Shown: one piece after another, positions 20,664 through 28,300 of the stretch | How positions within the stretch are numbered: the first letter of the stretch is position 1 | Layout of the letters: each line of letters begins with the position of its first letter | Assembly: GCA_902618975.1 (NCBI GenBank) | Contig: CACNCN010000001.1 | Location: 1 to 64,000, forward strand | Length of the DNA stretch: 64,000 bases | Origin: an uncultured Pelagibacteraceae bacterium | GTDB taxonomy: Bacteria; Pseudomonadota; Alphaproteobacteria; Pelagibacterales; Pelagibacteraceae | Direction: 5' to 3' | Notes under the pieces: generated by a model | The model's input: the letters and a program-made list of their open reading frames with translations, nothing else | Told to the model about the DNA's origin: nothing | The model's database searches: none | Program-made: the position numbers and the translations under genes

Positions 20664-21781
20664 TTGATATTATTGTATAAATTAATAGCAAATCGATCTG
20701 TCATGCCTGATATATAATTAGCAGATGCTCTATATTTGCATAGTTTAGTTCTGGTGATTTTAAAAAATTTATTTGGGTTTTTTGAAATTTTTTTAAATAA
20801 AAATTTTAAAATTTTTTTACCTTTGTTATTTTTTTTCATTACTTCTTTGTTATTATACATTTTATGTCTTAAAAATAATTTTGTTTCTTTCTCAATATTT
20901 TTAAATTTATCTGAAAAATCTATCAAATTTTTGTTTGAATTATAAACATCTTTAATTGATTTTATATCATTCTTTTTAAAATTAGTGATTGAATTATTAA
21001 TGAGATCATTAACCATTAAATTAATTGAGTCTCTTATAATTTGAAACAATAATTTTTTTTTATCATCACGAGCAATTTTTTTTTTATTATTTTCATATAT
21101 TTTTTTAAAAAATGATATTTCATTTAATTCTTGTAAACTAAATATATTTGCTGAGATTCCGTCTTGTATATCGTGGTTATTATATGCAATATTATCTGAT
21201 ATCGACGAAATTTGAGCTTCAAGTGAAGGATATTGTTTTAGGTTTATTTTTTTTAACAGTTTATTAATTCCTTTTATGCTTTTGATGTCATCATTAATGT
21301 TTGATATTGGTCCGTTGTGTTTTATTAATCCATCTAAAGTATCTATTGTTAAATTTAGTCCATTAAATCTTATATATTTATTTTCTAAATCCATAACAAT
21401 TCTTAAAGTTTGTATATTATGATCAAAACCACCGTATTTATTCATACATTCATTTAAGATGTCTTCACCAGCATGACCAAAAGGTGCATGACCTAAGTCA
21501 TGTGCGAGTGAAAGTGTTTCTGCCAGGTCATCATTTAATCCAAGATATTTACTAATTGATCTTGCAATCTGTGCTACTTCTATAGAATGTGTGATTCTTG
21601 TCCTGTAATGATCACCTATGGTATTTACAAACACTTGTGTTTTATGTTTAAGTCTTCTAAACGCACTGCTATGAATAATTCTATCTCTATCTCTTTGAAA
21701 GTCCGTTCTATAAATGTTTTTAGGTTCATGAACAAGTCTTCCTCTACATTTAAAAACACCTAATTTTGAGTAATTTTTCAT
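20660..21781 (-). CDS. dgt: Deoxyguanosinetriphosphate triphosphohydrolase-like protein
   Basis: An HD-domain dNTP triphosphohydrolase that adjusts nucleotide pools. Of its 373 residues, the first 150 hold the family motifs: FQRDRDRIIHSSAFRRLKHKTQVF, HYRTRITHSIEVAQ, and the metal-binding HD in SLAHDLGHAPFGHAGE. The C-terminal half is unusually rich in lysine, asparagine and isoleucine. The gene leads the argS operon and is divergent from the erpA-like gene across 50 bases. Confidence 0.93.
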   Translation of the reverse strand: MKNYSKLGVFKCRGRLVHEPKNIYRTDFQRDRDRIIHSSAFRRLKHKTQVFVNTIGDHYRTRITHSIEVAQIARSISKYLGLNDDLAETLSLAHDLGHAPFGHAGEDILNECMNKYGGFDHNIQTLRIVMDLENKYIRFNGLNLTIDTLDGLIKHNGPISNINDDIKSIKGINKLLKKINLKQYPSLEAQISSISDNIAYNNHDIQDGISANIFSLQELNEISFFKKIYENNKKKIARDDKKKLLFQIIRDSINLMVNDLINNSITNFKKNDIKSIKDVYNSNKNLIDFSDKFKNIEKETKLFLRHKMYNNKEVMKKNNKGKKILKFLFKKISKNPNKFFKITRTKLCKYRASANYISGMTDRFAINLYNNIK

Positions 21782-21831
21782 ACTTTAAAGTTTAAATTTA
21801 TTAACTATATTAGTAATAACAGCGATAAATA

Positions 21832-22149
21832 ATGATTAAAGAAATTAAATTTACTGATAAAGCAATAAAACAGATCAACTTTTTGTTATCAAAAAAAGAC
21901 AAAGGTTCATTCTTCAGAATCGCTATAAAAGGTGGCGGTTGTTCAGGTTTTCAATATGATTTTTCATATGAAATTAAACCAGATGAGAATGATTTAATCC
22001 AAAATAACATTCTTATTGATAAACAATCAGCAAACATGCTTAAAGGCTCTGAAATTGACTATGTTGAAGAGTTAATAGGCGAGTCATTTAAAATAAGCAA
22101 CCCTCAAACAAAATCATCTTGTGGGTGTGGTGTTTCATTTTCACTTTAA
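21832..22149 (+). CDS. erpA: A-type iron-sulfur cluster carrier (ErpA/IscA family)
   Basis: A-type carriers deliver Fe-S clusters to apoproteins. The 105 residues hold the three conserved cysteines: GGGCSGF near residue 40 and SSCGCG near the C-terminus. The sequence is closer to the ErpA-type insertion protein, but IscA and SufA share these motifs, so the symbol is tentative. Its stop overlaps the xthA start as TAATG, so the two genes are probably translated from one message. Confidence 0.85.
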   Translation: MIKEIKFTDKAIKQINFLLSKKDKGSFFRIAIKGGGCSGFQYDFSYEIKPDENDLIQNNILIDKQSANMLKGSEIDYVEELIGESFKISNPQTKSSCGCGVSFSL

Positions 22150-22925
22150 TGATAATCAGCTCATGGAATGTTAATTCTATAAGAGCAAGAATTGAAAACG
22201 TTAAAAATTATCTAAATAAATTCTCACCTGACATCGTTTTTGTTCAAGAAATCAAAACTGAGGATAAAACATTTCCATATGATGAAATCAAATCTTTGGG
22301 TTACGAAAGTTATGTTTTTGGTCAAAAAAGTTATAATGGTGTAGCAATTTTATCCAAAAAAAAATTATCAAATGTAAAAAATGATATTATTAAAGACAAA
22401 AATAAACAATCTAGAATTATTACAGCAGATCTTAAGTATAAAAATAAGACTGTCAATTTAGTTAATGTTTATATTCCAAATGGTAATCCAGTAGACTCAG
22501 AGAAGTACATTTATAAAAAAAAATGGTTAGATAATTTTCTAAAATTAATAAAAACTTTTTTTAAAAAAAACCAAAATATAATTATTGGTGGTGATTTTAA
22601 TGTTATTCCTACAGCAGAAGATGTATATAATTCAAAAAGTTTTGAAAATGATGCATTATTTAAATTAGAAATAAGAAAGAAATTTAGAGAAATTCTAAAT
22701 ATTGGATTTAATGATACATATAGATTTTTTTATCCTGATACCGAAGATTATACGTTTTGGGATTACATGAGAGGTGCATGGCAAAAAAATAATGGTATGA
22801 GAATTGACCATTTCCTAGTATCAAATTCACTTATTAGAAATATTAAAGATATTAAAATTAACAAATATCCAAGGGGTAAGGAAAAACCGTCTGACCATAC
22901 CCCTATAGAAATTACTATTGATTAA
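22149..22925 (+). CDS. xthA: Exodeoxyribonuclease III
   Basis: An AP endonuclease and 3'-exonuclease of the EEP superfamily, used in base excision repair. I start it at the ATG at 22149, which gives the family N-terminus MIISSWNVNSIRAR; an upstream frame extension would lie inside the preceding gene. Motifs include VQEIKTE, the catalytic GGDFNVIPTAEDV, and the C-terminal MRIDHFLVS and PSDHTPI. It has 258 residues, near the E. coli length of 268. Confidence 0.95.
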   Translation: MIISSWNVNSIRARIENVKNYLNKFSPDIVFVQEIKTEDKTFPYDEIKSLGYESYVFGQKSYNGVAILSKKKLSNVKNDIIKDKNKQSRIITADLKYKNKTVNLVNVYIPNGNPVDSEKYIYKKKWLDNFLKLIKTFFKKNQNIIIGGDFNVIPTAEDVYNSKSFENDALFKLEIRKKFREILNIGFNDTYRFFYPDTEDYTFWDYMRGAWQKNNGMRIDHFLVSNSLIRNIKDIKINKYPRGKEKPSDHTPIEITID

Positions 22926-22931
22926 ATCTAT

Positions 22932-23954
22932 TTATGAACAATCCTTTAAAGAATTAGACATGTCTTTTATAAGTTGAAAATACATGCTCTTGCCTTTATC
23001 TATATTTGCCCCTAATGGATCAAGAACACCGGTTTTAACACCTGTGTCACTTGCTATAGAATTTATTATATTAAGGTTAAACTGTGGTTCAGAAAAAATA
23101 CATTTTGCTTTTTCATGCTCTATTACTTCTCTAATTTCAGATAATTGCTCTGCACCAGGCATCACATCTGGATTAACTGTTAAAGCCCCAATTACATTTA
23201 TACCAAATCTTTTTTCAAAATATTGATAAGCGTCATGGAATACCACAAAGCTCGCATCTTTGTTAATTTCATTTTTTACTTCTTTTATAAGACCGTCTAA
23301 ATCTTTAAGAAGTTTTTTTGAATTAGCTTTATATACAGAACTATTATCTTTATCTATTTTGCTAAGTTGATTTGTTATTTTTTTTACAATTACTTTAGCA
23401 TTTGATGGATCAAGCCAAATGTGTGGGTCATACTCACCATGGGCATGTCCATGTTCATCATGTCCGTGATCATCGTGATCATCTTCCTTTTTACCATGTT
23501 CATCATGATCATCATGGTCGTCATGATCATCTTCTTTTTTGGCATGCTCATCATGACCATGTTCATCGTGATCATCGTGACCTTCGAAAATATTTTTTTC
23601 TCTAAATTTTAGTTTTTTTAAACCACTTTGATCTAACAATTCAAAAACAACAGCATTTTTTGGGATACTTTTTAATGCTGAAGGTAAAAAACTTTCTAAA
23701 TCCTCACCTACCCAAATAACCAGGTCAGCTTTTTGAAGCATTTTTGCATGAGATGGCTTTATTTGAAAATTATGTGGTGAAGCAACACCATCTATTATTA
23801 GATCTGGTTCTCCGACACCCTCCATAATATAACTAGTTAATGAGTGCAAAGGTTTTATAGATGTGACAACGTTAATGTCAGCTTTTAAAGGTGTCAAAAT
23901 TAATAATATGCCTGCTAATGGACCGAATAGTAATGATTTATAAATTTTTTTCAT
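22932..23954 (-). CDS. znuA: Zinc ABC transporter, periplasmic binding protein ZnuA
   Basis: ZnuA captures zinc in the periplasm for the ZnuBC importer. It has 340 residues: a signal peptide (about 1-25), zinc ligands expected at His61, His178, His240 and Asp312, and a histidine/aspartate-rich loop at about residues 126-178. The loop is made of near-repeats such as DDHDDHDEHGKKE and is much longer than the loop of E. coli ZnuA. The encoding DNA is correspondingly repetitive. It is divergent from znuCB-zur across two Zur-type operators. Confidence 0.96.
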   Translation of the reverse strand: MKKIYKSLLFGPLAGILLILTPLKADINVVTSIKPLHSLTSYIMEGVGEPDLIIDGVASPHNFQIKPSHAKMLQKADLVIWVGEDLESFLPSALKSIPKNAVVFELLDQSGLKKLKFREKNIFEGHDDHDEHGHDEHAKKEDDHDDHDDHDEHGKKEDDHDDHGHDEHGHAHGEYDPHIWLDPSNAKVIVKKITNQLSKIDKDNSSVYKANSKKLLKDLDGLIKEVKNEINKDASFVVFHDAYQYFEKRFGINVIGALTVNPDVMPGAEQLSEIREVIEHEKAKCIFSEPQFNLNIINSIASDTGVKTGVLDPLGANIDKGKSMYFQLIKDMSNSLKDCS

Positions 23955-23974
23955 ATAATATCTCCTTATAAATT

Positions 23975-24005
23975 TGTTATAATATAACAGTGTTATAATA
24001 TAACA
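23975..24005. promoter_or_regulatory. Two tandem Zur-type operators between znuA and znuC
   Basis: The 15-base palindrome TGTTATAATATAACA occurs twice, unchanged, at 23975-23989 and 23991-24005, with a 16-base repeat period. It matches the AT-rich GTTATA-N-TATAAC pattern described for alphaproteobacterial Zur sites. The pair sits in the 75-base gap between divergent znuA and znuC, and zur is the last gene of the znuCB operon. Zinc-dependent repression in both directions is therefore a strong inference. Confidence 0.85.
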
Positions 24006-24029
24006 TTGTCATAATACAAGGATTTAATA

Positions 24030-24776
24030 GTGGAAAGTTCAGATAATTTATTAGTAAAAATGGAAAAGGCCGGGGTTTTTATAAATAATAAATGGTTGGT
24101 TAAAGATGTTTCCCTTGAAATAGAAAAGGGTAAAATAATTACATTAATAGGTCCAAATGGGTCTGGAAAAACAACTACTGCCAAAATGGCTTTGGGTTTA
24201 TATAAAAACATTAGCGGAAAAGTTGAAAAATTTACAAAAAAAATAGCTTATGTCCCTCAGAAAATCTCAATTGATTGGACTTTGCCTATAAGAGTATTTG
24301 ACTTTATGAATTTGACTTCGGATTTACAAGACCAAGAAATAAATGAAGCTTTAGAAATTACAGGTGCAAAACACCTTTTAAATAATGATTTGAAAAGTTT
24401 ATCTGGTGGTGAATTTCAAAGAGTTTTAATGGCACGAGCTGTAGCAAAAAAACCAGATTTATTAGTTTTAGATGAACCTGTACAAGGAGTAGATTTCACA
24501 GGAGAGATTGAACTATATGAATTAATAAAAAAAATATCTGAAACTTTGAAGTGTGGAATTTTACTGATATCTCATAATTTACACGTTGTTATGTCTAAAA
24601 CCGACCATGTAGTATGCCTTAATGGTCATGTCTGCTGTTCAGGAACACCCATTTCTGTTGCTAATAATAAAAAATATCAAGAATTATTTGGTGAAGATGT
24701 TTCAAAAATATTATCTATTTACGAGCATAAGCACGACCATAAACATGGTGTAGATGGATCAGTTGAGGAAAATTAA
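24030..24776 (+). CDS. znuC: Zinc ABC transporter ATP-binding protein ZnuC
   Basis: ZnuC powers zinc import. It has 248 residues from a GTG start at 24030; an ATG at 24060 (ten codons in) is an equally possible start. It shows Walker A GPNGSGKTT, signature LSGGEFQRVLMARA and Walker B LLVLDEPVQGVD. The C-terminus ends in a histidine-rich tail (HKHDHKHG) that may bind zinc. The znuB start follows 2 bases after the stop. Confidence 0.95.
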   Translation: MESSDNLLVKMEKAGVFINNKWLVKDVSLEIEKGKIITLIGPNGSGKTTTAKMALGLYKNISGKVEKFTKKIAYVPQKISIDWTLPIRVFDFMNLTSDLQDQEINEALEITGAKHLLNNDLKSLSGGEFQRVLMARAVAKKPDLLVLDEPVQGVDFTGEIELYELIKKISETLKCGILLISHNLHVVMSKTDHVVCLNGHVCCSGTPISVANNKKYQELFGEDVSKILSIYEHKHDHKHGVDGSVEEN

Positions 24777-24778
24777 AA

Positions 24779-25582
24779 ATGTTTGATGATTTTTTTATAA
24801 GAGCATTATTTGTAGGTATTGGTATGGCTCTAGTTACTGGACCTTTAGGTTGTTTTGTTGTTTGGAGGAGACTATCATTCTTTGGAGATACTTTAGCTCA
24901 CTCGGCTTTGCTAGGAATTACTATTGCATATACCATGGAAATTAATATTGCATTATCTGTTTTTATTGTTTCCTCATTAGTAGCTTTGATGTTGCTAAAA
25001 TTGGAGAAAACAACAAATTTACCAACTGATGCTTTATTAGGATTACTTGCCCACTCTTCTCTTGCAGTTGGGTTAGTTGTTATTGGATTAATAGCAACAA
25101 TTCGATTTGATTTAATGGGTTTATTATTTGGAGATATTTTAGCTGTGAATGTAAACGATATTATAATTGTATGGTTTGGTGGTGCATTAATTTTATTGGT
25201 TTTAAAATTAATATATAAACCGCTTTTTGCATCAACGGTTAATTACGAGCTTGCAGAAGCAGAGGGAATGAAACCAGAGAAAGTGAAGGCAATATTTACA
25301 TTGCTACTTGCAGCAATTATCGCGATTTCAATTAAAATGGTTGGATTATTATTAATAACTGGAATGCTTATTTTGCCTGCTGCAATTGCCAGAAATATAT
25401 CTTCAAATCCAAAAGGTATGGTAATTTATTCAGTTATTGCAGGTTTAATGTCTGTATTAATAGGTTTATTCAGTTCATTAGAAATAAATACACCTTCAGG
25501 CCCATCTATTATAACTGCTGGTTTAATATTGTTTGTTTTATCATTAATTAAAATTAAAAGGAGTTCTCAATTGAAAAGCTAA
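24779..25582 (+). CDS. znuB: Zinc ABC transporter permease ZnuB
   Basis: The membrane channel of the zinc importer. It has 267 residues with about eight hydrophobic helices. Family motifs are visible at GPLGCFVVWRRLSFFGDTLAHSALLG near the N-terminus and MVGLLLITGMLILPAAIAR in the later part. It lies between znuC and zur and is likely co-transcribed with both. Confidence 0.95.
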   Translation: MFDDFFIRALFVGIGMALVTGPLGCFVVWRRLSFFGDTLAHSALLGITIAYTMEINIALSVFIVSSLVALMLLKLEKTTNLPTDALLGLLAHSSLAVGLVVIGLIATIRFDLMGLLFGDILAVNVNDIIIVWFGGALILLVLKLIYKPLFASTVNYELAEAEGMKPEKVKAIFTLLLAAIIAISIKMVGLLLITGMLILPAAIARNISSNPKGMVIYSVIAGLMSVLIGLFSSLEINTPSGPSIITAGLILFVLSLIKIKRSSQLKS

Positions 25583-25604
25583 CTTTTCATTGATAAAAGA
25601 AATT

Positions 25605-26000
25605 ATGGCTCAAAAGCAAGGATATTTATCAAAAAATCAAAAAATAGTTTTGGATTATATTGAAAAAGCAAATCAGCCCTTAAAAGCATACTCAATTTTA
25701 TTTAATGTTCAAAAAAAAGGTCTTAAGGCTCCACCTCAAGTCTATAGAGCTTTAGATAGACTAGTTGAAATAGGTAAAGTACATAAAATTGAGAGTAAAA
25801 ATGCTTTTGTAGCTTGTAAAAACTCTAGTTGCACAATTTCTAATGCAACAGCCTTTTCTATCTGCGATGGTTGTGAAAAAGTTACTGAAATAAGTAACCC
25901 TAAATTATCTAAATATCTATCTGGTTTTCAGGACAATTCAGGTATGAAGTATAATAAATACAATCTTGAGTTCTTTGGATTATGTAAAAAGTGTAGATAA
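25605..26000 (+). CDS. zur: Fur-family regulator, probable Zur
   Basis: A metal-sensing repressor of the Fur family. I chose the ATG at 25605 (131 residues, MAQKQGYLSKNQ) over an in-frame TTG at 25590. An N-terminal winged helix (PQVYRALDRLVEIGKVHKIES) is followed by a dimerisation domain with CDGC and CKKC pairs, which usually hold structural zinc. Position as the last gene of znuCB-zur, with two Zur-type operators upstream, makes Zur far more likely than Fur or PerR. Confidence 0.9.
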   Translation: MAQKQGYLSKNQKIVLDYIEKANQPLKAYSILFNVQKKGLKAPPQVYRALDRLVEIGKVHKIESKNAFVACKNSSCTISNATAFSICDGCEKVTEISNPKLSKYLSGFQDNSGMKYNKYNLEFFGLCKKCR

Positions 26001-26058
26001 TCCTTTATTTTAATAAATTCTTAACATAACTGAAATAATATTAACGAAAGGAAATTTT

Positions 26059-26280
26059 ATGTTTGTAAAAAAATATCTAAAGTGGATTAGTACATTCTTA
26101 GTTTTAGTAGGAATACTTCTTACAAATTTAAATATATATCCGTTAAATATATATTTTCATGGATTAGGAGTTGTTGGATGGACTATTGCTGGATTTATGA
26201 GCAAAGATAAAGCAATTTTAACTAACTTTGGATTACAAATCCCATTGTTTGTAATTGGTATTTATAAAGTTATTTTTTAA
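26059..26280 (+). CDS. Small integral membrane protein of unknown function
   Basis: This 73-residue, very hydrophobic protein has about three short membrane segments (residues 9-24, 33-47, 55-72). A good ribosome site (AAAGGAAA) precedes the ATG. I do not recognise a characterised family. It abuts the arsenate reductase gene with no gap, so it is likely co-transcribed with the arsC-like and aquaporin-like genes, but no arsenic role can be inferred from its sequence. Confidence 0.7.
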   Translation: MFVKKYLKWISTFLVLVGILLTNLNIYPLNIYFHGLGVVGWTIAGFMSKDKAILTNFGLQIPLFVIGIYKVIF

Positions 26281-26712
26281 ATGAAGAATATATTGTTCGT
26301 ATGCACAGGTAATTCAGCAAGAAGTATTATTGCTGAAAGTATAATAAATAACGAGTATGACGATATGTATAAAGGTTTTAGTGCTGGGAGTAATCCAACA
26401 GGAAAAATTAATGAAGATGTGAAGAATTACTTATTATCAAAACATTATGATCTTTCAAATTGTAGATCTAAAAATTTTAATGAATTTATCAAAAGTCAAA
26501 TTAAAATGGATTATGTTGTTACAGTTTGTAATAATGCCAATAATGAAGTCTGCCCTATTTGGCCAAATAAAGATCAGATAATTCATTGGGATATAGAGGA
26601 TCCTGTTAAATTACTTAATGAAACAAATGATTTAAATAAAAAAGATGAAATAATAGAAAAAGTTTACAACAATATTCATAAAAGAATAAAGGAACTTATA
26701 AATGAAAAATAA
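26281..26712 (+). CDS. arsC: Arsenate reductase, low-molecular-weight phosphatase type
   Basis: Reduces arsenate to arsenite in the cytoplasm. The N-terminal P-loop CTGNSARS (Cys8 to Arg14) is that of low-molecular-weight phosphatases. Two further cysteines in a VCNNANNEVCP motif, eight residues apart, are expected for the intramolecular disulfide cascade of ArsC. It has 143 residues. It directly precedes an aquaporin-type channel gene and overlaps it by 11 bases. A tyrosine phosphatase is the main alternative, but the second cysteine pair argues against it. Confidence 0.88.
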   Translation: MKNILFVCTGNSARSIIAESIINNEYDDMYKGFSAGSNPTGKINEDVKNYLLSKHYDLSNCRSKNFNEFIKSQIKMDYVVTVCNNANNEVCPIWPNKDQIIHWDIEDPVKLLNETNDLNKKDEIIEKVYNNIHKRIKELINEK

Positions 26713-27361
26713 AAGCCGTTATTTCCTTGCTGAATTAATAGGGAGTTGTTTTTTAGTAATGATTATAGTTGGTTCGGGTTTAATGGCAGAAAACTTAACT
26801 GACGATGTTGCAGTAATGTTAATTGCAAACACTATAGCAACAGGAGCAGGTTTATTTGTGCTTATTACAGTATTTGCTGATGTATCAGGAGCTCACTTTA
26901 ATCCATTTGTAAGTATCGCAATGGCAATAACTGGCAAATTAAAAAGGAAACTATTACCCTACTATATCATTGCTCAATTGGTTGGTTGCTTAATTGGTGT
27001 TGGTTTAGCTAATTTCTTTTTTGAACATGAGATTTATGAATTATCTACTAAGTCAAGAGATGGGATTTATATATTCACATCTGAGGTAATAGCAACATTA
27101 GGACTTATAGTGATAATTTTTGGGGCTATGAAGTCAGGTAAAATTGCTGTTGCTGCTAGTGTTGGTCTATATATTACTGCTGGTTATTGGTTTACCTCCT
27201 CTACCTCTTTTGCAAATCCAGCTGTTGCAATTGCTAGAACATTTACAGAGTCTTTTACAGGTATTAGTTATCTAAACACTCCTTATTATATTTTAGCCGA
27301 GCTTGTAGGAATGTTAATTGCTGTATTTATTGTTAAAAAGTTATTTTTAGAAAAAAATTGA
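26702..27361 (+). CDS. MIP/aquaporin-family channel, probable arsenite exit channel
   Basis: Six-helix channel with both pore loops recognisable: HFNPFVSIA near residue 62 (NPF instead of NPA) and FANPAVAIART near residue 170. It has 219 residues. An aquaporin paired with arsC is known from Sinorhizobium meliloti (AqpS), where it lets arsenite leave the cell. The overlap with arsC here suggests the same pairing, but water or glycerol transport cannot be excluded from sequence. Confidence 0.88.
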   Translation: MKNKSRYFLAELIGSCFLVMIIVGSGLMAENLTDDVAVMLIANTIATGAGLFVLITVFADVSGAHFNPFVSIAMAITGKLKRKLLPYYIIAQLVGCLIGVGLANFFFEHEIYELSTKSRDGIYIFTSEVIATLGLIVIIFGAMKSGKIAVAASVGLYITAGYWFTSSTSFANPAVAIARTFTESFTGISYLNTPYYILAELVGMLIAVFIVKKLFLEKN

Positions 27362-27849
27362 AAAATATAAAACTTACCAATCGAATAAGTTTAATTAACA
27401 AAAAATTTAAAAAAAAAGAGTTTTATCATTATCTTAAAACTTCTAATCTTTCATTAGTAATACCTAAGATTAAAGACAAATATGTAGTAGTTTCCCAAAA
27501 AAGAGTTCCAATTAACAAAATTAATTACGAGTTTCCTTCTGGCATAGTGGAAAAAAAGGAAACAACTCTGCAATCAGCACAAAAAGAATTAAGAGAAGAA
27601 ACAGGATATAGATCAAGATCAAAATTGACTAAAATAGTTAGTTTTTATACAGAGCCTGGACGACTAACTACTAAAATTACTGGTTATTACACAGAAGACT
27701 TAATTAAAATCTCGAAGCCAGAACAAGGTATTAGAATTCATCTTTTTAATCAAAGAGATATATTCAAATTAATATTAAATCAAAAATTCAATAATAGTTC
27801 TCATATAGCAATGTTTTTATATCTAATAACAATTCTTGAAAATCTATAA
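27358..27849 (+). CDS. NUDIX hydrolase
   Basis: Hydrolase of a nucleoside diphosphate linked to another group. The NUDIX box is clear: G(IVEKK)E, seven residues, then KELREETGY, with the first conserved Arg replaced by Lys. The general form, with FPSGIVEKKE and a FYTEPG motif after the box, resembles ADP-ribose or ADP-sugar pyrophosphatases. The start is a TTG at 27358 that overlaps the aquaporin stop codon. The substrate is not known. Confidence 0.85.
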   Translation: MKNIKLTNRISLINKKFKKKEFYHYLKTSNLSLVIPKIKDKYVVVSQKRVPINKINYEFPSGIVEKKETTLQSAQKELREETGYRSRSKLTKIVSFYTEPGRLTTKITGYYTEDLIKISKPEQGIRIHLFNQRDIFKLILNQKFNNSSHIAMFLYLITILENL

Positions 27850-27927
27850 ACCATAGGTTGTATCAAAATATCTTTTTAATTTAAGGATTATATGATTAAA
27901 TTAATTTCAAATAATTCGGAGGCAGTA

Positions 27928-28137
27928 ATGAGAAAAAAACTAAAAAAAAATGAAAAGAAAAAAACAAAGATATTAAGATCAATTGATAAACTTAAAAATA
28001 AAATAACAGCTAAAGAAAAAAAATTATCAAGCCTTAATATTAAAATTGCTGGTCTAGAAAAAAAGGTTGCAGAAAAAAAAGCAAAAAAAATTGCTAAGAA
28101 GAATGCAGAGCAATCTCCTGCATCTATAAATAATTAA
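27928..28137 (+). CDS. Lysine-rich coiled-coil small protein of unknown function
   Basis: 69 residues starting MRKKLKKNEKKK. I chose the ATG at 27928 because a strong GGAGG ribosome site lies 5 bases before it; an in-frame ATG at 27892 lacks one. Heptad-like hydrophobic spacing from residue 18 to 55 predicts a coiled coil, and the composition is very rich in lysine and alanine. It has no membrane segment and no recognised family. A nucleic-acid-binding or structural role is possible but not shown. Confidence 0.65.
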   Translation: MRKKLKKNEKKKTKILRSIDKLKNKITAKEKKLSSLNIKIAGLEKKVAEKKAKKIAKKNAEQSPASINN

Positions 28138-28148
28138 ATCCAAATCAT

Positions 28149-28182
28149 CTTTCTCCCTTCTCATTTAAGAGAAGGAAGAAAG
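28149..28182. terminator. Strong hairpin between converging genes
   Basis: Arms 28149-28162 and 28169-28182 pair at 13 of 14 positions around the 6-base loop ATTTAA. The stem is pyrimidine-rich on one side and purine-rich on the other, CTTTCTCCCTTCTC against GAGAAGGAAGAAAG. It starts 11 bases after the stop of the lysine-rich gene. There is no clear T-run after it, so it may be an mRNA-stabilising structure rather than a classical terminator. Confidence 0.6.
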
Positions 28183-28195
28183 TAGTTAATTAACA

Positions 28196-28234
28196 AAATT
28201 TAAACGAGGGAAGAAGTAAAAATAGTTTAAATTT
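28196..28234. other. Second hairpin with purine-rich loop in the same gap
   Basis: A perfect 10-base inverted repeat, AAATTTAAAC at 28196-28205 and GTTTAAATTT at 28225-28234, encloses a 19-base loop containing GAGGGAAGAAG. It lies 13 bases from the first hairpin, in the 163-base gap between the lysine-rich gene (+) and ppx (-). Function unknown. It could belong to a small RNA or to the 3' end of either message. Confidence 0.5.
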
Positions 28235-28300
28235 ATAATTAAATTACAAAGATTAAGTTACAGAAATATTTACTTATTATTAAAGTTTAATTAATTTAGG

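Noticed and set aside
23390-23612. Several overlapping histidine- or methionine-rich reading frames on both strands inside znuA
   Set aside because: They arise from the repeated CAT/GAT codons of the histidine-rich loop and have no ribosome site; only the znuA frame has a signal peptide and zinc ligands.
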